NCBI GenBank assembly: GCA_041484095.1
Contig: JBGPGW010000038.1
Coordinates: 1 to 17,937 of the forward strand
Source of the DNA: JBGPGW01 sp041484095
GTDB taxonomy: Bacteria > Pseudomonadota > Alphaproteobacteria > CADEGL01
Direction: 5' to 3'
DNA length: 17,937 nucleotides
Positions 6,606-14,418 of the stretch are shown here, one piece after another. The notes under the pieces are model-generated. The model worked only from the letters and a program-made list of their open reading frames with translations. It made no database searches and was not told the DNA's origin. The translations under genes and the position numbers were made by a program. Position 1 is the first letter of the stretch; every line of letters begins with the position of its first letter.

Positions 6606-7799
6606 ATGACCGAACCCGATCGTCCCACCATTCGACTGATGCCGAGCCGCGACAAGCGCGCGCGGACCGGCTACCCCTGGGTCTATTCGAACGAAATCGA
6701 CATGAATGCCCAGGCCAAGGCGCTGGCGCCGGGCCGTCTCGTGGCGCTGCTCTCGGACGGGGGACGGCCGCTCGGGACCGCAACCTTCAACCCCAATGTT
6801 CTGATCGCGGCGCGGCTCCTGTCTTCCGACCCGACCGCGGCCATCGACGAGGATTTCCTGGCCCGTCGCCTTGGGCAGGCGCTCGCGCTCCGGAGCCGTA
6901 TTTTTGCCGAGCCCTTCTATCGGCTCGTCCACGCGGAAGCCGACGGCCTCGGCGGCCTCATCGTCGATCGCTTCGGCGATGTCGTCGTCGCGCAGATCAC
7001 GACGGCCGGCATGGAACGGCTGCGCGATGTCATCGTCGCGGCCCTGGATCGAACGCTTCAGCCAGGGGTGATCGTGCTCCGCTGCGACTCCGCGGTCCGC
7101 GAACTGGGCGCGGGTGAAGCCTATGCAAACGTGGTCAAGGGTGCGCTCACCGGCCCCATCGAAATACCGGAGGGCAAGGTCCGATTCCTGGCCGACCTCC
7201 ATGGCGGGCAGAAGACGGGCTGGTATTTCGATCAGCGCGACAACCGCCTGTTCATGTCTCGTCTCGCCGAGGGCGGGCGGATACTCGATGTCTATTGCTA
7301 CTCCGGCGGGTTCGCCCTTCAGGCCGCGGCCGCAGGCGCGCGGGAGGTCGTGGCCATCGATCGATCGGCCGACGCGCTCGCTCTTGCGGAAAAAACAGCC
7401 GCGATGAACGGTCTCGCCGATCGCTGCACCTTCGAGCGCGGCGAGGCCTTCGCGTCGCTTCAGCGCCTCACGGCCGAAGGTGCCAAATTCGATCTGGTCA
7501 TCGCCGATCCGCCGGCCTTCGTGAAGTCGCGAAAGGATCTTGCCGTGGGTGTCCGCGGCTATCGGAAGCTTGCGTCCCTGGCGGCGAGCGTCGTGGCACC
7601 CGGCGGATTCCTGCTCATGGCCTCGTGTTCTCACAACGTCGATGAGGCGACGTTTGCCGAACAGGTTCGCCGCGGCCTCGGCAAGGCCGGACGCACCGGG
7701 CGCATCCTCCGGCGGGCAGGCGCGGGACCCGACCACCCCATCCACGTCAGCCTGCCGGAGACGGCTTATCTCAAGTCCGAAGTGTTGCAGCTCGATTGA
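6606..7799 (+). CDS. rlmI: 23S rRNA (cytosine-5-)-methyltransferase, RlmI family
   Basis: A 397-residue class I SAM-dependent RNA methyltransferase; the E. coli homologue RlmI makes m5C1962 in 23S rRNA. The N-terminal part (residues about 10-80, with the family signature GYPWVYSNEI) is the PUA RNA-binding domain. A central insert domain contains HAEADGLGGLIVDRFGD. The catalytic Rossmann domain has motif I ILDVYCYSGGFALQAA near residue 226, motif IV DPPAFVKSRK at 301-310, and the nucleophilic Cys341 in SCSHNV. All key residues are present and the length matches the family. It is probably co-transcribed with ggt, with a 52-bp gap and no terminator seen. It converges on the flavin reductase gene. 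Assignment to the exact rRNA position rests on family similarity. Confidence 0.9.
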   Translation: MTEPDRPTIRLMPSRDKRARTGYPWVYSNEIDMNAQAKALAPGRLVALLSDGGRPLGTATFNPNVLIAARLLSSDPTAAIDEDFLARRLGQALALRSRIFAEPFYRLVHAEADGLGGLIVDRFGDVVVAQITTAGMERLRDVIVAALDRTLQPGVIVLRCDSAVRELGAGEAYANVVKGALTGPIEIPEGKVRFLADLHGGQKTGWYFDQRDNRLFMSRLAEGGRILDVYCYSGGFALQAAAAGAREVVAIDRSADALALAEKTAAMNGLADRCTFERGEAFASLQRLTAEGAKFDLVIADPPAFVKSRKDLAVGVRGYRKLASLAASVVAPGGFLLMASCSHNVDEATFAEQVRRGLGKAGRTGRILRRAGAGPDHPIHVSLPETAYLKSEVLQLD

Positions 7800-7805
7800 G
7801 GGCGC

Positions 7806-7849
7806 CCGATCTCCCGCGCGCTTGCGGGGCCCGGCCACGCCGGGATCGG
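7806..7849. other. Multi-hairpin intergenic structure between convergent genes
   Basis: In the 79-bp convergent gap, CCGATC (7806-7811) can pair with GATCGG (7844-7849). This encloses two hairpins: CCCGC/GCGGG (7813-7817 with 7824-7828) and CCCGGC/GCCGGG (7830-7835 with 7839-7844). One base, 7844, is claimed by two stems. It could act as a two-way terminator without a T run; chance is possible in such GC-rich DNA. Confidence 0.25.
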
Positions 7850-7878
7850 CCGAACGGCACGCCGCAAATGGCCGGCGA

Positions 7879-9303
7879 TCAGCCGAATCGCAGAAGGAAC
7901 CGAACGAGCCGCCGCGTTCGCTCGCTGAACAGCCTTGGCGTGAAATAACTGCCGGCCACGCGCTTGTTGATCTCACCCAATGTCGGGTAAGGCGCGATCA
8001 TGCCCGCGATCGTTCCAATCCGCATCCGCCCGGCGATGGCGAGTCCCCAGACCTGGATAAGCTCGCCCGCATGCGGCCCGACAATCGCGGCGCCGAGAAT
8101 GCGGCCGCGGCGGTCCGTGATCACCTTCGCCAAGCCTTCGATCGTCCGTTCCGTCTGCGCGCGATCGTTATCGGCAAACGGCCACCGCAAGATCTGGATC
8201 GCGCCGTGGCGCTCGCGGGCCGCACTCTCGGCCAATCCGACCTGAGCGATCTCGGGGTCGGTGAATGTGACCCACGGCAAGGCGCGGAGATCAACTTTGG
8301 CCGGTATACGGAACAGCGCGTTGCGGAGAATGATGCCGGCGTGGTGGTTTGCCATGTGGGTGAATTGCGGACCGCCGGCGGCATCGCCCGCGGCATAGAC
8401 GCGTCGATTGGTCGAGCGCAGGCGCGCATCGACCGTCACGCCCTGGGGCGAGTAGGCGATCCCCGCCGCCTCAAGACCGAGATTCGCGACATTGGCGCGC
8501 CGGCCGACGGCGAGAAGAAGGTGCGAGCCTTCGAGCCAACTCTCCCGCCCATCGCGGTGAAATTGGACCGCGACGTTTTCCCCGCGCCGCTCGACTTTGA
8601 GCACGCGACTTCCTTCCATGATCGCGACGCCATCGGCGCGCAGCGTTGTGCGCACGATCTCCACCAGCTCCGGGTCGTCTTTCGGCAGGATGTTCGCCAT
8701 CTCGACGATGGTGACATCGCTGCCGAGCCTGCGGTGGGCCTGCGCGAGTTCGCATCCGATCGGGCCGCCGCCGATGATGATGAGATGCCTCGGACACGCC
8801 GTCAGGTCGAAGACGGTTTCGTTCGTCAGATATGACGTCTCACCAAGACCAGGGATCGGCGGGACGAAGGCCGAGGACCCCGTCGCGATGACGAAACGCC
8901 GCGCGCGGATTCGATGGGGACCCGCGACGACTTCGTCGGGCCCGGTGAACCGGGCGGTCTCCTCGATCACCGTCACGCCGAGACCCGTGAAGCGTTCGAC
9001 GGAATCGTTGGGTGCGATCGCCGCAATCACGCCATGCACATGCCGATGAACCGCCGCGAAGTCGACGGCGGGCGGCCCGATGCGAATGCCGAACGCCCCT
9101 GCCCGCCGGATCGCATCCACCGCGCGGGCCGCCGCGAGAAGCGATTTCGAAGGGACGCAGCCGTCGTTGAGACAGTCGCCGCCCATCTTGCCGCGCTCGA
9201 TCAGCACCGTCTTCGCACCCATCTGCGAGGCACCCGCCGCGATGGTGAGGCCACCCGAGCCGCCGCCAATGACGCAAAGATCGGATGTAATGATTTCAGC
9301 CAT
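7879..9303 (-). CDS. FAD-dependent pyridine nucleotide-disulfide oxidoreductase (lipoamide dehydrogenase-like, substrate unknown)
   Basis: A 474-residue flavoprotein of the glutathione reductase/lipoamide dehydrogenase superfamily. The FAD-binding GGGSGG is at residues 13-18, the redox-active disulfide at Cys44 and Cys49 (GGDCLNDGCVPSK), and the NAD(P)H-binding GGGPIGCELAQ near 178. A second FAD motif reads VYAAGDAAGGPQFTH, and there is a C-terminal dimerisation domain. The active-site base pair of lipoamide dehydrogenase and glutathione reductase (His-Pro-x4-Glu) is replaced by Tyr439-Pro with Glu444 kept, so neither lipoamide nor glutathione is a safe substrate. It is not a typical mercuric reductase: there is no N-terminal heavy-metal domain and no C-terminal cysteine pair. 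GAGGCGGAG lies just before the ATG. It is downstream of the TVP38-like gene with an 18-bp gap, so the two probably work together, perhaps in membrane-linked redox chemistry. Confidence 0.85.
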   Translation of the reverse strand: MAEIITSDLCVIGGGSGGLTIAAGASQMGAKTVLIERGKMGGDCLNDGCVPSKSLLAAARAVDAIRRAGAFGIRIGPPAVDFAAVHRHVHGVIAAIAPNDSVERFTGLGVTVIEETARFTGPDEVVAGPHRIRARRFVIATGSSAFVPPIPGLGETSYLTNETVFDLTACPRHLIIIGGGPIGCELAQAHRRLGSDVTIVEMANILPKDDPELVEIVRTTLRADGVAIMEGSRVLKVERRGENVAVQFHRDGRESWLEGSHLLLAVGRRANVANLGLEAAGIAYSPQGVTVDARLRSTNRRVYAAGDAAGGPQFTHMANHHAGIILRNALFRIPAKVDLRALPWVTFTDPEIAQVGLAESAARERHGAIQILRWPFADNDRAQTERTIEGLAKVITDRRGRILGAAIVGPHAGELIQVWGLAIAGRMRIGTIAGMIAPYPTLGEINKRVAGSYFTPRLFSERTRRLVRFLLRFG

Positions 9304-9321
9304 CCCGCTCCGCCTCTTCGA

Positions 9322-10080
9322 TCAGCCGGACATGCGCGACCGGCGGGCCTTGCGCCACTTGTATGCGACAGGCACCAGCGCCAAAAGCGCCAATCCGATG
9401 ATCGGGGTCAAGATCGCCGGCCCGAAGATGACAGACGGATCGGGGGTCTTTCCCATCTCGATGAGGGCGCCAAGACCGTTGCCGAAGCTGGCATAAACGA
9501 ATGTTCCCGGAATGATTCCGAGCGCCGTGCCCAAGACATAGGTTCGCAGCGGCACGCCGAGGAAAGCCGGCACGAGGTTGACGAGCCAGAACGGAAACAA
9601 CGGCACGAGACGAAGCGCGATGAGATAGCTGAACGCGTTCGCCCGAAAGCCGGCTTCCATCTTGGAGAGGAAAGGGCCTGCCCGAGCGCGCAGCAGATCG
9701 CGAAAGGCCGTCCGCGCGGCCACGAACACCGCCGTCGCCCCCATGACGGCACCGACCAGGGCACAGAGCGTCCCCCAGTAGGTCCCGAACAAAAAACCCC
9801 CGACGATGGTCAGGAACGCGCCGACCGGCAGCGACAAGGCGACGACCAAGGCATAAATCATGATGAAGACGACCGCCGCGACCGGCCGATCGCGCGCGAC
9901 CCAGGCGACGAGGTCGTCCCGGTGGTCGCTCAGCGCCTCGAATTCGAGGTACTCGTTAAGACCCAGCCCGTAGACGGCAGAGAGCCCGGCGACGAGGATA
10001 ATGACGGGAATCAGCCTCTTGACCGAGAAGGACTGCCTCGCCGCACGCTGATCGTTCTGTTCCATGCCGTCCGCCGACAT
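9322..10080 (-). CDS. TVP38/TMEM64 family (DedA-like) inner-membrane protein
   Basis: A 252-residue multispanning membrane protein. Hydrophobic segments lie near residues 23-41, 66-121 (including the re-entrant-type stretch SLPVGAFLTIVGGFLFG), 151-175, 179-205 and 217-240. The family signature is RLVPLFPFWLVNLVPAFLGV at 157-176, followed by GTALGIIPGTFVYASFG. DedA-superfamily proteins are linked to lipid scrambling and membrane homeostasis; for the bacterial TVP38 branch the function is not settled. The start may be the ATG at 10080 or the ATG at 10065, five codons later, which has GGCGGA a few bases upstream. It is the first gene of a minus-strand pair with the flavin reductase. In related bacteria I recall the same pairing and fusions of the two domains, which supports a shared role. 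Confidence 0.88.
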   Translation of the reverse strand: MSADGMEQNDQRAARQSFSVKRLIPVIILVAGLSAVYGLGLNEYLEFEALSDHRDDLVAWVARDRPVAAVVFIMIYALVVALSLPVGAFLTIVGGFLFGTYWGTLCALVGAVMGATAVFVAARTAFRDLLRARAGPFLSKMEAGFRANAFSYLIALRLVPLFPFWLVNLVPAFLGVPLRTYVLGTALGIIPGTFVYASFGNGLGALIEMGKTPDPSVIFGPAILTPIIGLALLALVPVAYKWRKARRSRMSG

Positions 10081-10201
10081 CCTCGGCCATGCGGCGCGCC
10101 CCGTCCCGCGGCACGCCCGGCATCTTACACGAGAGTCCGAGGCGGACCAGTCACTTGGGCGCGAAAGCGCGGATTTCCGTGGCGAACGGAGCCGCCCTCG
10201 A

Positions 10202-10230
10202 TTGACTTCCCGCGCCTAAGCCCTTATACA
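10202..10230 (+). promoter_or_regulatory. sigma70-type promoter of the rpmH-rnpA-yidD-yidC operon
   Basis: TTGACT (10202-10207) and TATACA (10225-10230) are 17 bp apart. Each matches the consensus at 5 of 6 positions or nearly so, the best promoter in the window. Transcription would begin near 10237, giving a 25-nt leader before the GTG of rpmH. This fits a highly expressed ribosomal protein gene. Confidence 0.75.
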
Positions 10231-10261
10231 GCGGGCCGTTCATAAATCGCCGGAGTTCGAT

Positions 10262-10396
10262 GTGAAGCGCACGTATCAGCCGAGCGTGTTGGTCCGCAAG
10301 CGGAGACACGGATTCCGGTCCCGGATGGCATCGCCCGGTGGCCGCCGCGTATTGGCGGCGCGCCGCGCCAAAGGGCGCAAGCGTCTGACGCCCTAA
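10262..10396 (+). CDS. rpmH: 50S ribosomal protein L34
   Basis: A very basic 44-residue protein of the large ribosomal subunit. It matches the near-invariant L34 pattern: KRTYQPS at the N terminus, RKRRHGFRSRM in the middle, and GGRRVLAARRAKGRKRL at the end. Translation starts at GTG 10262 with GGAG six bases upstream; an ATG overlapping it (10260) is immediately followed by a stop codon. L34 usually has K at residue 9-10 (PSK); here it reads PSVLVRKRR, a small change. It is the first gene of the operon and is followed after 3 bp by rnpA, the classic bacterial pairing. The short length and GTG start make it easy for gene finders to miss. Confidence 0.97.
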   Translation: MKRTYQPSVLVRKRRHGFRSRMASPGGRRVLAARRAKGRKRLTP

Positions 10397-10399
10397 ACG

Positions 10400-10771
10400 A
10401 TGCGGATTACGGTCGGGCGCCTCACGAAACGTCCCGACTTCCTCCGTGTCGCGGGCGGACGACATAAATGGGCCGCGCCCGGCCTCGTTCTTCAAGCCCG
10501 TCGGTCGGAGGTTACGGATGAGACGCCTCTCTGTCGCATCGGATTCACTGCGACACGCAAGGTCGGGCCGGCGGTCGTGCGCAACCGTGCGCGGCGGCGT
10601 CTGAGAGCCGCGGCAGCCCAAGTGATGCCGGATCACGCCATGCCCGGATTCGATTACGTGCTGATCGCGCGCGCGGAGACATGCCGGCGCCCGTTCACGG
10701 CGCTCGTCACCGATTTGATCGAAAGCCTGAGGCGGCTCGGCGCGCTTCGGACCGGACAGGGCAAGGCATGA
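10400..10771 (+). CDS. rnpA: Ribonuclease P protein component
   Basis: Small basic protein (123 residues) that binds the RNase P RNA and helps it cut the 5' leader from pre-tRNA. The N-terminal ITVGRLTKRPDFLRV and the diagnostic RNR motif in ATRKVGPAVVRNRARRRLR are clear, with the usual alpha/beta pattern and PGFDYVLIAR towards the C terminus. It starts 3 bp after rpmH and its stop codon overlaps the yidD start (ATGA), so translation is probably coupled through the operon. Confidence 0.96.
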   Translation: MRITVGRLTKRPDFLRVAGGRHKWAAPGLVLQARRSEVTDETPLCRIGFTATRKVGPAVVRNRARRRLRAAAAQVMPDHAMPGFDYVLIARAETCRRPFTALVTDLIESLRRLGALRTGQGKA

Positions 10772-11037
10772 CGCCCGTCGCGCACCTCCTCCGCGGCTTG
10801 ATCCGCGTCTATCAGTACGCGATCGCGCCCATGCTCCAAGGTCGGTGCCGATACCTGCCGACATGTTCGCATTACGCCCTCGAGGCGATCGAGCGCCACG
10901 GCGCCGTCAAAGGCGCGGTCCTTGCCGGCATCCGGCTTGCGCGGTGTCATCCCTGGGGGGGCGCCGGCTATGATCCCGTCCCCGAGCCAGCCCGCCATCC
11001 CATTGCGCGCGCTTGGCACTCCTCATCCGCCCCGTAA
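10768..11037 (+). CDS. yidD: Membrane protein insertion efficiency factor YidD
   Basis: An 89-residue protein associated with the inner membrane that assists YidC-dependent insertion. It carries the family core LIRVYQYAIAPMLQGRCRYLPTCS at residues about 11-34, then the SHYALEAIERHG helix and CHPWGGAGYDPVP, including the conserved cysteines. The start is the ATG at 10768, which overlaps the rnpA stop codon by 4 bases. An in-frame ATG further upstream (10681) would lie inside rnpA and is rejected. yidC starts 20 bp downstream. The C terminus after DPVPEP is a short variable tail. Confidence 0.95.
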   Translation: MTPVAHLLRGLIRVYQYAIAPMLQGRCRYLPTCSHYALEAIERHGAVKGAVLAGIRLARCHPWGGAGYDPVPEPARHPIARAWHSSSAP

Positions 11038-11057
11038 CCATTTCGTCCCGATCAACG

Positions 11058-12812
11058 ATGGAACAACGCAATCTCTTCGCCGCGCTCGCGATCTCGCTCG
11101 CGATCATCGTCGGCTTCCAATACTTCTACGAGATTCCGCAGCGCGAACGCGCCTTGCGCGAGCAGGCCGCGAAGTCGCAGTCGACCGAACAAGCGCCCTC
11201 TTCGTCCCAAGCGCCGGCAACCAGCACGCCGCCCCAGGCGCCGGGGAGCGCGCCGCCCGCGATCCAAGGCGCCGCGGCCTCGCCGGCGACGCATGAGGCC
11301 GCGCTCGCCGCGGGCCCGCGCGTGCGAATCAACACGCCGCGCCTTCACGGCTCGATCGCGCTCGTGGGTGCGCGCTTCGATGACCTCACGCTCGCCGACT
11401 ATCACGAGACGACGGATCCAAAGAGCCCGGAGATCAAATTGCTCTCCCCGGTCGGGGCGCCGGGCGCTTATTTCACCGAGTTTGGATGGACGACGACGGC
11501 CAGCCCGAAACTTGCCCTTCCGGGCGCGGATACCGTCTGGCACGCGAACCGGGATACGCTGTCGCCCAACAGCCCCGTCACGCTGACCTGGAACAATGGC
11601 GAAGGCCTCGTCTTCACGCGCACGATCTCGATCGACGAGAACTACATGTTCACGGTCACCGACCGCGTCGAGAACACGGGACCGGCGGCTGTCCCGCTCT
11701 ATCCCTATGGATTGATCTCCCGCTGGGAGACGCCGCCGACGGCCGGGTTCTATATCCTCCACGAAGGCCCGTTGGCCGTCCTCAACAACCAACTTGAGGA
11801 ACCGAACTACAAGGCGCTGCGCGAGGACGGCGCCATCAAGAAGGTCAGCACCACCGGCGGGTGGGTCGGCATCACGGACAAGTATTGGATGGTCGTGCTC
11901 GCTCCGGAGAAGGTGGAGCGGCTCGAGGCCAATTTCGCCTATCAAGGGCAAAACGGTCAGGACAAGTACCAGGCCGACTACATCGGGACGGAGGCTCTTA
12001 CGGTCGCGCCTGGCGGGTTCCTCGAGACGCGGAGCCTGATGTTCGCCGGCGCCAAGCAGGTGCCGCTCCTCGACACCTATGCGGAGAAATACGGCGTCGA
12101 AAAGCTCGACCGCGCGGTGGTGTTCCGCTGGCTTTATTTCGTCGCGCGGCCGCTGTTCTACGGGCTCCTCGAGATCAACAAGGTGACCGGCAATTTCGGC
12201 ATCGCCATCCTCCTGCTGACGGTCATGGTCAAGCTGCTGTTCTTCCCGCTCGCCAACAAATCATACCGCTCGATGAGCCGGATGAAGGCGCTGCAGCCAG
12301 AGATGACGAAGATCCGGGAACGTTATGCCGAAGACAAGCAGCGCATGCAGCAGGAGATGATGGCGCTCTACAAGCGCGAGAAGGTCCATCCGGCCTCGGG
12401 ATGTCTGCCGATTCTCGTCCAGATTCCGGTCTTCTTCTGCCTGTACGAGGTGCTGTACGTCACCATTGAGATGCGTCACGCGCCGTTCTACGGCTGGATC
12501 AAGGACCTCTCGGCACCCGATCCGACCACGCTGTTCAATCTCTTCGGCCTCATCGCCTACCAGCCGCCGCATTTCCTCATGATCGGCGCGTGGCCGCTGA
12601 TCATGGGCATCACGATGTTTCTCCAGCAGAAACTCAACCCTCAGCCGCCGGACCCCATCCAAGCGCGTCTGTTCCTCATGATGCCGGTGATCTTCACGGT
12701 GATCCTCGCATCCTTCCCATCGGGATTGGTGATCTATTGGACATGGAACAACTTGCTCTCGATAACGCAGCAATGGGTGATCATGAAGCGGACCAAGATC
12801 CGGAAGCGCTGA
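11058..12812 (+). CDS. yidC: Membrane protein insertase YidC
   Basis: Inner-membrane insertase and foldase that works alone or with SecYEG; 584 residues from the ATG at 11058. Residues 1-22 hold the first membrane segment (NLFAALAISLAIIVGFQYFY). A Pro/Ala/Gln/Ser-rich linker follows to about residue 75, then the large periplasmic beta domain of the Gram-negative type to about 350. The conserved C-terminal insertase region begins near GLLEINKVTGNFGIAILLLT, continues through the cytoplasmic hairpin SMSRMKALQPEMTKIRERYA, and includes GCLPILVQIPVFFCLYEVLY. The C terminus is basic. An in-frame start at 11013 would overlap yidD and is rejected. The last 40 bases overlap engB. Confidence 0.97.
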   Translation: MEQRNLFAALAISLAIIVGFQYFYEIPQRERALREQAAKSQSTEQAPSSSQAPATSTPPQAPGSAPPAIQGAAASPATHEAALAAGPRVRINTPRLHGSIALVGARFDDLTLADYHETTDPKSPEIKLLSPVGAPGAYFTEFGWTTTASPKLALPGADTVWHANRDTLSPNSPVTLTWNNGEGLVFTRTISIDENYMFTVTDRVENTGPAAVPLYPYGLISRWETPPTAGFYILHEGPLAVLNNQLEEPNYKALREDGAIKKVSTTGGWVGITDKYWMVVLAPEKVERLEANFAYQGQNGQDKYQADYIGTEALTVAPGGFLETRSLMFAGAKQVPLLDTYAEKYGVEKLDRAVVFRWLYFVARPLFYGLLEINKVTGNFGIAILLLTVMVKLLFFPLANKSYRSMSRMKALQPEMTKIRERYAEDKQRMQQEMMALYKREKVHPASGCLPILVQIPVFFCLYEVLYVTIEMRHAPFYGWIKDLSAPDPTTLFNLFGLIAYQPPHFLMIGAWPLIMGITMFLQQKLNPQPPDPIQARLFLMMPVIFTVILASFPSGLVIYWTWNNLLSITQQWVIMKRTKIRKR

Positions 12813-13465
12813 GCGGTCCGAGAGAGCCGTCCGAAGAGGCGATCGCGGAAGGCCGACGGCTGTTCGCCCGTTCGTGCCGGTTCATCGCCGGAGCGGTCTC
12901 GGCGGACGCGCTGCCGCCGGCCGTGCTGCCCGAAGTCGCCTTCACCGGCCGCTCGAATGTCGGGAAATCGAGCCTGTTGAACGCGCTGATCGGCCAGAAG
13001 ACCCTTGCGCGCATCTCACGGACGCCCGGCCGTACGCAGCAGATCAACTTCTTCCGCCTCGACGACCGCCTCGACCTGGTCGACCTGCCGGGCTACGGCC
13101 ATGCCCGCGTCGCAAAGACGACGTCCATGGCCTGGACCGATCTCGCGCGGGCCTATCTTCGCGGCCGCGCGACCTTGCGACGGGTCCTTCTGCTCGTCGA
13201 CGCGCGACATGGCCTGAAGCCCGCGGACCGTGCCTTCATGGCCGTGCTCGACCGCTCCGCCGTCTCCTACCAGATCGTCTTGACCAAGGCCGACACGCTT
13301 CCACCATCGGCGCGGAAGGTGACGTTGGCCGCCGTCGAGCGCGAGAGCGCCCGGCACGGCGCCGCCTTCCCCATCGTCGCTCTCACGAGCGCCCGGAACG
13401 GGGACGGGATCGATGCCCTGCGCGCGGGTCTGGCTGCGCTGGCGAGGCCGGAGCCGTTGCGTTAA
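12773..13465 (+). CDS. engB: Ribosome biogenesis GTP-binding protein EngB (YihA/YsxC)
   Basis: TRAFAC-class GTPase needed for assembly of the large ribosomal subunit; about 230 residues. All G motifs are visible: G1 GRSNVGKSS, G2 around TPGRTQQINFF, G3 DLPGYGHA, G4 TKAD, and G5 TSA near the C terminus. The start lies inside the 3' end of yidC. I chose the ATG at 12773, which overlaps yidC by 40 bases; the ATG at 12743, ten codons earlier, is the alternative. Neither has a good ribosome site, so translation may be coupled to yidC. argB starts 11 bp downstream, making it part of the same packed cluster. Confidence 0.94.
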   Translation: MGDHEADQDPEALSGPREPSEEAIAEGRRLFARSCRFIAGAVSADALPPAVLPEVAFTGRSNVGKSSLLNALIGQKTLARISRTPGRTQQINFFRLDDRLDLVDLPGYGHARVAKTTSMAWTDLARAYLRGRATLRRVLLLVDARHGLKPADRAFMAVLDRSAVSYQIVLTKADTLPPSARKVTLAAVERESARHGAAFPIVALTSARNGDGIDALRAGLAALARPEPLR

Positions 13466-13476
13466 AGTCCGCCATC

Positions 13477-14388
13477 ATGGTCGACGCGAAAGACATCGGC
13501 GACATCAAGCATTGGCTGCGCACGGCGCAGACAATCAGCGAGGCGCTTCCGTACCTCAAGCGCTACGCGGGCAAGACGTTCGTCGTCAAATACGGCGGCC
13601 ATGCCATGGGCGATGCGGAGGCCGGCAGCAACTTCGCGCGCGACATCGTTCTGCTGAATCAGGTCGGCATCAACCCCGTGGTCGTCCATGGCGGCGGCCC
13701 CCAGATCGGCCAGATGCTCGATCGCCTCAAGATCAAGAGCGAGTTCATCGACGGGCTCCGGGTCACCGATGCCGCGACCGTCGAGGTCGTCGAGATGGTG
13801 CTTTCCGGCACGATCAATAAACAGATCGTCGCCCTCATCAACGCGGTCGGCGGCCGCTCGGTCGGGCTGTCCGGCAAGGACGGCAATCTCATCGTCGCCC
13901 AGAAGCTGCGGCGGACCAAGAAGGACCCCGAATCGAACATCGAGAAGGTTCTCGATCTCGGATTCGTGGGCGAACCCAAGGCGATTCACACCGAGGTCCT
14001 CACCCTGTTCGCGAAGTCCGACGTCATTCCGGTGGTGGCTCCCGTCGGGATCGGGGAAGACGGCCAGACCTACAATATCAACGCCGATACGGCCGCCGGG
14101 GCGATCGCCGGCGCCCTCAATGCCACGCGGTTCTATCTGCTGACCGATGTGCGGGGCGTGCTGGACAAGTCGGGCGCGTTGATTCCGGAGATGACCATCG
14201 ACGAGGCCCATGCGCGCATTGCCGATGGCACGATCAAGGGCGGCATGATCCCCAAGGTCGAGACCTGCATCGACGCGGTCCGGCGCGGCGTCGAGGCCGC
14301 CGTCATCCTGGACGGCCGGGTTCCGCACGTGCTTCTTCTCGAGATTTTCACGGCGCGCGGGATCGGCACTCTGATCCGCGCCGGCTAA
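13477..14388 (+). CDS. argB: Acetylglutamate kinase
   Basis: Phosphorylates N-acetylglutamate with ATP, the second step of arginine synthesis from glutamate; 303 residues, the usual length for the longer arginine-inhibited form. Amino acid kinase motifs are VVKYGGHAM (Lys38), VVHGGGPQIGQML, GLSGKDGNLI, NINADTAAGAIAGAL, LLTDVRGVLDK, and GGMIPKVETCIDAV. The N-terminal helix present in arginine-regulated homologues (DIKHWLRTAQTISEALPYLKRY) is there, so feedback inhibition by arginine is likely by family knowledge. It follows engB by 11 bp. The reading frame is open far upstream through engB, but homology begins only at this ATG. Confidence 0.96.
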   Translation: MVDAKDIGDIKHWLRTAQTISEALPYLKRYAGKTFVVKYGGHAMGDAEAGSNFARDIVLLNQVGINPVVVHGGGPQIGQMLDRLKIKSEFIDGLRVTDAATVEVVEMVLSGTINKQIVALINAVGGRSVGLSGKDGNLIVAQKLRRTKKDPESNIEKVLDLGFVGEPKAIHTEVLTLFAKSDVIPVVAPVGIGEDGQTYNINADTAAGAIAGALNATRFYLLTDVRGVLDKSGALIPEMTIDEAHARIADGTIKGGMIPKVETCIDAVRRGVEAAVILDGRVPHVLLLEIFTARGIGTLIRAG

Positions 14389-14418
14389 AATCCGCGCGGA
14401 CGCGCCGGCTCTGCGCGG
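14387..14418 (-). terminator. Possible terminator of the EAL gene
   Basis: Just after the EAL-gene stop codon on the minus strand, CCGCGC (14413-14418) can pair with GCGCGG (14392-14397) across 15 nt. ATTTT (14387-14391) follows. A shorter CGCG stem inside competes. The convergent argB end gets no T run from this element. Confidence 0.35.

Noticed and set aside
6459..7976. Minus-strand open frame of 505 codons opposite rlmI
   Set aside because: It covers the whole of rlmI, whose catalytic motifs are intact, and shows no domain of its own.
7540..8835. Plus-strand open frame of 431 codons across the rlmI/flavin reductase junction
   Set aside because: It overlaps two real genes in other frames. 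Low-complexity Arg/Asp-rich translation with no family features.
7879..9303. Mercuric reductase or lipoamide dehydrogenase as a firm name
   Set aside because: There is no N-terminal metal-binding domain and no C-terminal cysteine pair for mercuric reductase, and the catalytic His of lipoamide dehydrogenase is Tyr.
8914..10245. Plus-strand open frame of 443 codons opposite the flavin reductase and TVP38 genes
   Set aside because: The opposite strand encodes two proteins with clear motifs and membrane segments; this frame is a charged, repeat-like shadow.
14377..14410. 10-bp direct repeat CGCGCCGGCT at the argB end
   Set aside because: Two GC-only copies 24 bp apart, one of them in argB coding sequence; expected by chance at this composition.
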